Part shown: positions 53,452 through 59,128 of the stretch, in pieces
Layout: each line of letters begins with the position of its first letter
Numbering within the stretch: position 1 is the first letter of the stretch
Source of the DNA: ZC4RG30 sp039932715
GTDB lineage: Bacteria; Pseudomonadota; Gammaproteobacteria; Steroidobacterales; Steroidobacteraceae
Direction of reading: 5' to 3'
DNA: 64,000 nt
Assembly: GCA_039932715.1 (NCBI GenBank)
Contig: JBDTPN010000009.1
Coordinates: forward strand, 34,842 to 98,841
Position numbers and translations under genes: made by a program
The notes under the pieces: model-generated
The model's input: only the letters and a program-made list of their open reading frames with translations
Databases searched by the model: none
Told to the model about the DNA's origin: nothing

Positions 53452-53772
53452 TCAGTTGGAGGTTTTTACAACCAGCTCACTGTGGACGAATTTGACGTTT
53501 TCCGTTTCCCTGGCAAGCGCAACGGCACGATCAGCCTGGGCCTGGGTATCCAGCTTTCCCTTGAGCCAGACCTGGCCATTGTCATCCGTCATGACTTCAA
53601 GGCGTGAAAAACCATCGACGTGTTCCGCCTTGAGCTTTGATTTGACCGCCACAAATATCCGCGAATCGTTCACGGCAGCTGCGGCAGGCACCACGGGTGA
53701 GTCGGCGGCCAGAGTTACCTGGCTACCAACGGCGGCTGCCAGAACCGCGAAAACAATAATGGATTTTTTCAC
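53452..53772 (-). CDS. BON-domain periplasmic protein
   Basis: 106 residues: signal peptide (about 1-22, ends LAAD), then a BON domain with DSRIFVAVKSKLKAEHVDG, VWLKGKLDTQAQADRAVALA. BON proteins (OsmY type) attach to phospholipid and are induced by osmotic or general stress. Fifteen nt downstream of the PNPOx-like gene on the same strand. Confidence 0.9.
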   Translation of the reverse strand: MKKSIIVFAVLAAAVGSQVTLAADSPVVPAAAAVNDSRIFVAVKSKLKAEHVDGFSRLEVMTDDNGQVWLKGKLDTQAQADRAVALARETENVKFVHSELVVKTSN

Positions 53773-53787
53773 GACGTTTGCCCCTTT

Positions 53788-54270
53788 TCAAAGTTGCAAT
53801 TCACCAGAGGTTCCCAGTTTGGGTTGGGTCCCCGTCAGCACGCCGGCCAGCATGGCCACTGTAGCCACTACCGAGTTGGGAGCCTCCCAATACCTTGCGT
53901 GCTCGGGAGTGACGATGATCAGACGAATGGCTGGATCCTGTGCGCTCTTCCAGTAAGCTTCGGCCCAGACGCTCCAGAGCCGCTTGATCTTGTCGCGGTC
54001 GTTGCTGATCACCGCTTGTCCGGTGAGTGTCACATAATCGTTGTGGCCCTTGTCGACCAGCGACAAAAGCACGCGCCCATCGGCAGCCACCTGCGACAGA
54101 ACATGCGTGGAATCCGTCATGTAAACGATCTGCCCTGCAGCCGGATCGGGGTATGCCTGCAGGGGACGCGCATCGAATTCGTCCCCGGACCTGGTCGTGA
54201 ACATGGTGATGCCGATCTTCTTGACCAGGGCCCAGACGAAATCCGGAGTGTTTTTCTTGGTGTCGTTCAT
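53788..54270 (-). CDS. Pyridoxamine-phosphate-oxidase-like general stress protein
   Basis: 160 residues from ATG 54270; a longer frame to 54402 is unlikely, since the 24-residue peptide stops six nt upstream. DFVWALVKKIGITMFTTRSGD and YVTLTGQAVISNDRDKIKRLW match general stress protein 26 (FMN-binding split barrel). The enzymatic reaction is unknown. It sits between the 24-residue peptide and BON genes. Confidence 0.85.
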   Translation of the reverse strand: MNDTKKNTPDFVWALVKKIGITMFTTRSGDEFDARPLQAYPDPAAGQIVYMTDSTHVLSQVAADGRVLLSLVDKGHNDYVTLTGQAVISNDRDKIKRLWSVWAEAYWKSAQDPAIRLIIVTPEHARYWEAPNSVVATVAMLAGVLTGTQPKLGTSGELQL

Positions 54271-54275
54271 GACCG

Positions 54276-54350
54276 TCAATGAGTGAACAAGGCGATGAGG
54301 ATGATGATGGGAATCGGGACGCCCAGCAGCAGCAGAAGTATTGAACGCAT
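54276..54350 (-). CDS. 24-residue hydrophobic membrane peptide
   Basis: ATG 54350 to TGA 54276-54278; GGAG lies nine bases before the ATG. Starts MRSILLLLLGVPIPI and then Ile/Leu-rich to the end, a single membrane helix. The next gene begins 5 nt after its stop, so it is probably translationally coupled. Same layout as the peptide at 9159: LLGVP at residues 8-12. Too short for routine annotation; function unknown. Confidence 0.6.
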   Translation of the reverse strand: MRSILLLLLGVPIPIIILIALFTH

Positions 54351-54376
54351 GTGATGTACTCCGTGTTTCGGAAATT

Positions 54377-55411
54377 CTAGAACGCGTCGCGACGGCGACC
54401 ACCGACGGTGGCCATCAGGCTTGCAAAGAAGGCGCCGCCCAACAGGGAAACGAAAACCCACAGCGACGCGTAGGCGGCGTTCTTGCGCGCCTCATCCGCC
54501 ATCTGCTTGGCTTTGGTCTCGGCATCCTGCAGCTTCTTGTACCCTGCAGAATAGATTTCGTTTACACGTGCTTCGGCCTCCTGCTGGCTCAGGCCGGTGC
54601 GTTGGGCGACCAGCTGCCCAGCGTAAGTGCTGTCTTCAGACGACAGTTGCCCCGCCGTGCCGTTGGCGAAAATTCTGGCGACTTCGCCCTTGGCATCGCG
54701 CGCGCCTGCTGCGTCAGTCATGAGCGGCGCAGGGGCTGTACCCGCAGCTGAGCCCTTGGCTGTGGTCGGAGCAGGAGTTGCGGGCGGGGTTGCCGCTGGC
54801 ATGCGAAACAGCGAGTCCATGGTGTAAGCCGGCACCTGATTGACCTGCCCTGAGCCTTCCATTCCCAGCGCCGGCCCGTTGTTCCCGGCAGTGGCGGCCA
54901 TGCTTCGCGGCCCCATGGTTTGACTACCAAGTGCCTGTGCGCCGCCCGCTGCGGCCAAAGCCGCGCCACCGGTGGCGGCCACGCCCGAAATTGCCCCGAT
55001 GGTGGATGTCAGTGCCGCAGCTGTCAGGAGTGTGGCAACGCCCCAGGCCAGGAATCCATGTGCAGTGTCACGAAAAAAAACTTCATCGGTATGCATAGCA
55101 GCCCACTTGATACGCAGGCGGCCCGCCAGATAGCCACCCACTCCCGAGGCTACTAACGCGGTGCATACAATCCAGATTATTCCCGACCAGGTGATTGCCT
55201 TGGCTGTTGCACCGTTACCGCTCCACGGGGATACAGAAGCGAGCCCCAAACCTGAGCCCAGCACCAGAAGTATCAGGGACAAAGCGGCGGCCGCCACTGC
55301 GCCGGCAAGAATCGCTGCCCAGGAAACTCCACTGTCAGTTCCTCCATCAATCTGCTCTGGGCTGACAGATGGATAAGCGTTTTCTACGGGCAGGACTGCA
55401 ACGGTGGCCAT
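54377..55411 (-). CDS. PhnA-like membrane protein
   Basis: 344 residues from ATG 55411 behind GGGGAA. Membrane helices: VSWAAILAGAVAAAALSLILLVLG, IWIVCTALVASGVGGYLAG, HGFLAWGVATLLTAAALTST and near the end SLWVFVSLLGGAFFASLM. A Pro/Ala loop and a helical segment (DAKGEVARIF, QEAEARVNEIYSAGYKKL) lie in between. Similar to membrane proteins annotated PhnA-like in rhizobia; role unknown. First gene of a run with the 24-residue peptide, PNPOx-like and BON genes. Confidence 0.72.
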   Translation of the reverse strand: MATVAVLPVENAYPSVSPEQIDGGTDSGVSWAAILAGAVAAAALSLILLVLGSGLGLASVSPWSGNGATAKAITWSGIIWIVCTALVASGVGGYLAGRLRIKWAAMHTDEVFFRDTAHGFLAWGVATLLTAAALTSTIGAISGVAATGGAALAAAGGAQALGSQTMGPRSMAATAGNNGPALGMEGSGQVNQVPAYTMDSLFRMPAATPPATPAPTTAKGSAAGTAPAPLMTDAAGARDAKGEVARIFANGTAGQLSSEDSTYAGQLVAQRTGLSQQEAEARVNEIYSAGYKKLQDAETKAKQMADEARKNAAYASLWVFVSLLGGAFFASLMATVGGRRRDAF

Positions 55412-55488
55412 TTCGATTCCCCTGAAGTGCGTGTAGTGGTTGACGCTGTTGACGAGCAAGATATTGCCCGCGCCTTGCGCTTGGTTGA

Positions 55489-55504
55489 GTAGGAATCCAC
55501 CGCA
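55489..55504. promoter_or_regulatory. Half-site of the GTAGG-N6-CCTAC palindrome
   Basis: GTAGG-AATCCA-CCGCA: the gene-proximal arm is perfect, the far arm matches 2 of 5. It lies 77 nt upstream of the PhnA-like start. Weak by itself; listed for the spacing. Confidence 0.25.
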
Positions 55505-55563
55505 TCCAAATGTAGGTACGCGGCCGATTGACCGACACGCAGTGCATTTGTCCTAGTGGTGCG

Positions 55564-56016
55564 ATGTATCAACCAATGTCCAAAGCACGTCTGGCACATC
55601 ACATCCGCCAACAAAAGGAATGGTTGATCCAGGAAGAACCCGGTCTTGCTACTGAAGGCATAGCCATCTACACCCTGTCGGATCCGCGGGATGTTCGTGC
55701 GGTACGTTACGTGGGACAGTCACGGGCCCCGGCGCGCCGGTTCGCACAGCATATCAACGCCGCGCGGCTATGGCTACCGGACGAAATGCCATGGTGGTAC
55801 AAGGCGCCGCCGGGACTACGACCCTTGCACGAATGGATCAGGCAGCTGCATCGCGACGAGCATCGATTGCCCGCCATGCTTGTGATCGCGCGCGCCGCCA
55901 CGCTTGCCGAAGCGCGTCATGCAGAACGGTCGCTGATACATCACTACCTCAACCAGCGTGCCGACCTGCTCAACGTGGAATCAGAAATACTGGGCAGGCA
56001 GTTAGCCCTGATCTGA
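55564..56016 (+). CDS. GIY-YIG-type nuclease-fold protein
   Basis: 150 residues from ATG 55564. AIYTLSDPR, then VRYVGQSRAPARRFAQH give the GIY...YIG pair (AIY, YVG), an Arg and His; a Glu in EARHAERSLIHHYLN completes the usual catalytic set. Lacks other domains. GIY-YIG proteins nick or cut DNA as repair enzymes, homing nucleases or in restriction, but this short form has no known partner. Confidence 0.6.
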   Translation: MYQPMSKARLAHHIRQQKEWLIQEEPGLATEGIAIYTLSDPRDVRAVRYVGQSRAPARRFAQHINAARLWLPDEMPWWYKAPPGLRPLHEWIRQLHRDEHRLPAMLVIARAATLAEARHAERSLIHHYLNQRADLLNVESEILGRQLALI

Positions 56017-56018
56017 AG

Positions 56019-56201
56019 TCAGGTCTTCTCGAATCTGCCACTACCACTGCGCTTGCGTTGATGGGGCGATGGCTGCTTCAGATTCTCCAGAGCCGTATCC
56101 GGCTCTGGAGAGTTGGCGCTCTGCTGTGCGGTGGTGGTCGCATCTGCAGTTTGTCGAGCCAATCGTTCTGCCTTGGCCCGGCTGGATTGCTCAGTAGTCA
56201 T
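56019..56201 (-). CDS. Small hydrophilic hypothetical protein
   Basis: 60 residues: MTTEQSSRAKAERLARQTAD..., charged and disordered, without a clear Shine-Dalgarno. It starts 12 nt after the DUF3309 stop, so it may be its second gene. No family known; it could be spurious. Confidence 0.35.
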   Translation of the reverse strand: MTTEQSSRAKAERLARQTADATTTAQQSANSPEPDTALENLKQPSPHQRKRSGSGRFEKT

Positions 56202-56213
56202 GGGTTCGCGAGG

Positions 56214-56372
56214 CTAGATGCGGCCCATCAGTAGCAGCACGATTAGCACCACCACGATAAGACCCAGGCCACCACTGGGCCCGTATCCCCAATTGCGACT
56301 GTGCGGCCAGGCGGGGATGGCCCCGATCAGGGCCAGGATCAACACTATCAACAGGATTGTTCCAAGAGTCAT
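56214..56372 (-). CDS. DUF3309-family small membrane protein
   Basis: 52 residues from ATG 56372 with GGAG seven bases before. TLGTILLIVLILALIGAIP and WGYGPSGGLGLIVVVLIVLL are the two helices and the W-x-YGPSGG turn of DUF3309. Found widely in stress clusters; function unknown. A GTAGG-N6-CCTAC site with one mismatch lies 77 nt upstream. Confidence 0.9.
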   Translation of the reverse strand: MTLGTILLIVLILALIGAIPAWPHSRNWGYGPSGGLGLIVVVLIVLLLMGRI

Positions 56373-56449
56373 TGTCAGCTCCGTTTTTGTGTAGCGAAGC
56401 ATGCAACAACTAAAATTGCCCCAGCAGCACCAAGGGTGCGCGTTGAGAT

Positions 56450-56465
56450 CTAGGAAGAGTCCTAC
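56450..56465. promoter_or_regulatory. GTAGG-N6-CCTAC site, one mismatch
   Basis: CTAGG-AAGAGT-CCTAC, nine of ten positions. It lies between the Ku stop and the DUF3309 start (77 nt upstream, minus strand). Confidence 0.5.
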
Positions 56466-56486
56466 ACGCGGCCCAAAGACAAGAGC

Positions 56487-57341
56487 TCAGGCGCGTTTAC
56501 GCGCCGATTTGATGGGCGTCACTTTGGCGGAAGACTTGGCAGGTTTTGTCGCTGCAGCCGGCTTCCTCTTGAGGCTTTGCGCCAGCAGCTGCGTCAGATC
56601 CACCACATTGCTGCTGGGTTGGGATTCTTCCAATGCCTCGACCACCTTGGTGGCGCCAGCCTTTTGTCGCTTGGCCACCAGTGTCTCGATGGCATGGGTG
56701 AATTTGTCGGCGTACGCGTCGGGGTTCCATTTCTCCGTCATATCGGCAATCAGCTGCGTGGCCATCTTGAGCTCGCCATCCTTGAGCGCCTTCTTGCCAG
56801 CAGGCGGCAGCTTCAACTCTGCCCAGGATCGGATCTCGCTGGCCCATCGCAGCGTGTTGAGCATCAATCCCTGCTGCGTCGGAATCAGTGCCGCCAGGTA
56901 TTCCTTGGTATGCAGCACCACCCTGGAAATGCCCACCACCTCGGACTCCAGCATGGCTTCACGAAGCAGGGCGTACACCTTGTCGCCCTTGGCCTGTGGC
57001 TCGAGATAATAGGGTTTCTCGAACTGCACCAGTGGAATCTCACTGGCCTTGACGAAGGACTCTATTTCAATTGTTTGCGTGGTTTTTGGGTAGGCCGCTT
57101 TGATCTCCTGGTCAGTCAGCAGCACGTATTCGTCATCGCTGACCTTCACGCCCTTTACTATATTGTCCTTGGGCACTTCCTTGCCCGTGCGCTTGTTGAT
57201 GCGCTTGTAGCCCACCGGATCCATGGATCGCTTGTCCACCCAGTCGAAGTCGATGCCGGTCTCGGAAGATCCGGGATACAAGGCGATGGGCACGTGCACC
57301 AGACCAAAGCTGATGGCGCCTTTCCAGATGGCACGGGGCAT
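56487..57341 (-). CDS. ku: Ku protein (non-homologous end joining)
   Basis: 284 residues from ATG 57341. MPRAIWKGAISFGLVHVPI is the bacterial Ku start; DEYVLLTDQEIKAA, RVVLHTKEYLAALIP and the Lys/Ala-rich DNA-binding tail are present. Forms a homodimeric ring on DNA ends and recruits LigD; no ligD lies in the window. The start follows a small membrane gene (57409-57582), with which it may be transcribed. Confidence 0.93.
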   Translation of the reverse strand: MPRAIWKGAISFGLVHVPIALYPGSSETGIDFDWVDKRSMDPVGYKRINKRTGKEVPKDNIVKGVKVSDDEYVLLTDQEIKAAYPKTTQTIEIESFVKASEIPLVQFEKPYYLEPQAKGDKVYALLREAMLESEVVGISRVVLHTKEYLAALIPTQQGLMLNTLRWASEIRSWAELKLPPAGKKALKDGELKMATQLIADMTEKWNPDAYADKFTHAIETLVAKRQKAGATKVVEALEESQPSSNVVDLTQLLAQSLKRKPAAATKPAKSSAKVTPIKSARKRA

Positions 57342-57408
57342 GGCTGATCCTTGAGGGTTATGAACGCGTGGCCAGCGTAGCAGCACAGACCGGAAATGAG
57401 GCCCGGAG

Positions 57409-57582
57409 TCAGGCCGGCGGATCCTTGGTGCGGGTTCTGGAAACCGCCATCATGATGCCGATTCCGGCAATCAGCAGGCATGCAATTGCGACATAGGTGG
57501 TGGCTACACCTGCCGTTACCAGGCCCCACGCTATGGCGCCAATCAGTATGGCCAAGCCAACCATGAAAAGTGCGAATGACAT
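57409..57582 (-). CDS. Small two-helix membrane protein
   Basis: 57 residues from ATG 57582, behind GGGAG eight bases upstream; short enough to be missed by routine gene callers. Two hydrophobic helices (SFALFMVGLAILIGAIAWG and YVAIACLLIAGIGIMMAV) and a charged tail. No family recognised. A GTAGG-N6-CCTAC site with one mismatch ends 90 nt upstream, and ku follows 67 nt downstream. Confidence 0.7.
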   Translation of the reverse strand: MSFALFMVGLAILIGAIAWGLVTAGVATTYVAIACLLIAGIGIMMAVSRTRTKDPPA

Positions 57583-57672
57583 TGAGCTACTCCCATTACC
57601 TGTCTTTTATGCCCAGTCATACTGTAACTGCGCAGGCCAGGGGCTTGTGAGTGGCAGACATGTGGTGCGCGC

Positions 57673-57688
57673 GTAAGCAGGCACCTAC
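57673..57688. promoter_or_regulatory. GTAGG-N6-CCTAC site, one mismatch
   Basis: GTAAG-CAGGCA-CCTAC, nine of ten positions, 90 nt upstream of the small membrane gene at 57582 (minus). It overlaps the last codon of the GNAT gene. Confidence 0.45.
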
Positions 57689-57981
57689 ATATTCGGCGCC
57701 AGCACGTCGCGGATGGAGGGATCCCGGGCGAAATGTGCCACCGCAAAGGAACAGCTTGGCTTGACCCGCAGACTATTCTTGCGCGCCCAGTCCACGGCGG
57801 CAAGAAGCAGTTGTCGCCCCACACCTTTCCCGCGAAGTTCGGGTTCGACCCCGGTGTGATCGATGACTATCAAAGCGTCTTTGGCGCGAACGTAAGTCAA
57901 CTCGGCAATGCGCTTGCCATCCTGCTGCATGTAGAAAGCCCCGTGCTGGGGATTGTCTTCGTGTTCGATCCTGGGTTCCAT
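57685..57981 (-). CDS. GNAT-fold acetyltransferase, YidJ-type
   Basis: 98 residues from ATG 57981. FYMQQDGKRIAELTYVRA and the acetyl-CoA loop VEPELRGKGVGRQLLLAAVDWAR identify the short one-domain GNAT (NAT_SF_14) family; SCSFAVAHFARDP ends it. Substrate unknown. Divergent from the hemerythrin gene. Confidence 0.85.
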   Translation of the reverse strand: MEPRIEHEDNPQHGAFYMQQDGKRIAELTYVRAKDALIVIDHTGVEPELRGKGVGRQLLLAAVDWARKNSLRVKPSCSFAVAHFARDPSIRDVLAPNM

Positions 57982-57991
57982 GATCTGAGTA

Positions 57992-58007
57992 TGCGGTCTA
58001 TTCCTAC
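57992..58007. promoter_or_regulatory. Half-site of the GTAGG-N6-CCTAC palindrome
   Basis: TGCGG-TCTATT-CCTAC: the right arm is perfect, the left matches 2 of 5. It ends 91 nt before the hemerythrin ATG (58099), the same distance as the degenerate lipoprotein site. Confidence 0.25.
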
Positions 58008-58098
58008 GCGGAGTCATCCAGCGTGCTGACAAATCCGATGATATCGCTTGCGCATAATGCGTTTCGATCAAGCCGTTTGCACACCAGATGGAGTCGTC

Positions 58099-58611
58099 AT
58101 GGCAAAGCGCAAGAGCACTGCAGCAAAGAAATCAGCGGGATCCAAAAAGGCCAGCAAGGCCGTGGATGCCATAGCCCTTTTGAAAGCAGATCACCGCGAA
58201 GTGGCAGGCTGGTTTGGACAGTTTGAAAAGGCCCGATCAGCAACCAAGAAGTCCGATCTGGCAGGCAAGATTTGCGCCGCCTTGACCGTGCACACCGAAA
58301 TCGAGGAAGAGATTTTCTATCCGGCCTTCCTGGAAGCCACGAAGGATAAGGATATGCACCATGAAGCCATCATCGAACATATGGGTGCCAAGAAGCTGAT
58401 AGCAGATGTCGAGGCTTCAGGCCCCACAGATGATTACTTTGACTCCAAGGTCAAGGTGCTGTCCGAAATGATCAAGCATCATGTCAAGGAAGAAGAGCAG
58501 CCCGGCGGAATGTTCGCCGAAGCGCGTGATTCGAAAATGGATCTCAAGGGTCTTGGCGCACAGATGAAGGCCAGGAAGGACCAGCTGGCCCAAGGAGCTG
58601 CCAAGCGCTGA
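58099..58611 (+). CDS. Hemerythrin HHE-domain protein
   Basis: 170 residues from ATG 58099, behind GGAG. A Lys/Ala/Ser-rich N-terminal tail (about 1-22) precedes the HHE domain: LKADHREVAGWFGQFE, ALTVHTEIEEEIFYP, HHEAIIEHMGAKKLI, HHVKEEEQPGGMF supply the His/Glu di-iron ligands. Binds oxygen or iron and is often stress-induced. Ends at a perfect hairpin over its stop codon. Confidence 0.9.
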   Translation: MAKRKSTAAKKSAGSKKASKAVDAIALLKADHREVAGWFGQFEKARSATKKSDLAGKICAALTVHTEIEEEIFYPAFLEATKDKDMHHEAIIEHMGAKKLIADVEASGPTDDYFDSKVKVLSEMIKHHVKEEEQPGGMFAEARDSKMDLKGLGAQMKARKDQLAQGAAKR

Positions 58612-58621
58612 AGCGCTTGGC
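58600..58621 (+). terminator. Hairpin over the hemerythrin stop codon
   Basis: GCCAAGCGCT (58600-58609) is the exact inverse of AGCGCTTGGC (58612-58621), with GA between. It includes the stop codon and is followed by no U-tract, so it may act as a transcript-end structure between convergent genes. Confidence 0.35.
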
Positions 58622-58637
58622 GCGAATCCCTGGTCCC

Positions 58638-59054
58638 TTACTGGGGATTCCCTGGCGGCGCACTCCCTGAGGCGACCGAAGATTTCGCCGCGAACCGCGC
58701 CAACCTGCTGAACGCCTTTTCTAGTCGTTCCATGTCTTCATCGGACATGTCGCTGAGATCCGCCATGTGCGTGCGAGCCCCCTGGGTTGCGCGCAGCAGC
58801 TCATCCATCTTCAAGTGCAACGCGCGCGAGTCGCGGTTCTGCGTGGCCTGGATCAAGAACACCATCAGAAACGTGATTACGGTGGTCCCGGTGTTGATCA
58901 CCAGTTCCCAGCCTGGGGAGTAGTTGCAAAACGGACCGGCGATGGCCCACCCCACCACTAACGAGACGGCTGCGATAAAAGCGTAGGGACTGCCCATCCA
59001 TAACGCCGCCTGACTGGACACCACCTTGAACCAGTGTTTGCCGGATTCGTTCAT
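58638..59054 (-). CDS. Low-affinity iron permease family protein
   Basis: 138 residues from ATG 59054. Two helices (YAFIAAVSLVVGWAIAGPF and LVINTGTTVITFLMVFLIQ) with WELVINTGTTVITFLMVFL and ATQNRDSRALHLKMDELL, the conserved family block. Named for yeast Fet4 but the bacterial role is unproven. A GTAGG-N6-CCTAC site with one mismatch lies 58 nt upstream. Confidence 0.85.
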   Translation of the reverse strand: MNESGKHWFKVVSSQAALWMGSPYAFIAAVSLVVGWAIAGPFCNYSPGWELVINTGTTVITFLMVFLIQATQNRDSRALHLKMDELLRATQGARTHMADLSDMSDEDMERLEKAFSRLARFAAKSSVASGSAPPGNPQ

Positions 59055-59112
59055 GGCGGCAACTCTATGGCACGCCCCCAAGCGGGCTAAGGACGGGATT
59101 GCGCTATCTGCA

Positions 59113-59128
59113 GTAGGTCGGCGCTTAC
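59113..59128. promoter_or_regulatory. GTAGG-N6-CCTAC site, one mismatch
   Basis: GTAGG-TCGGCG-CTTAC, nine of ten positions, 58 nt upstream of the iron-permease-like start (minus). It overlaps the ptrB stop codon. Confidence 0.45.
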
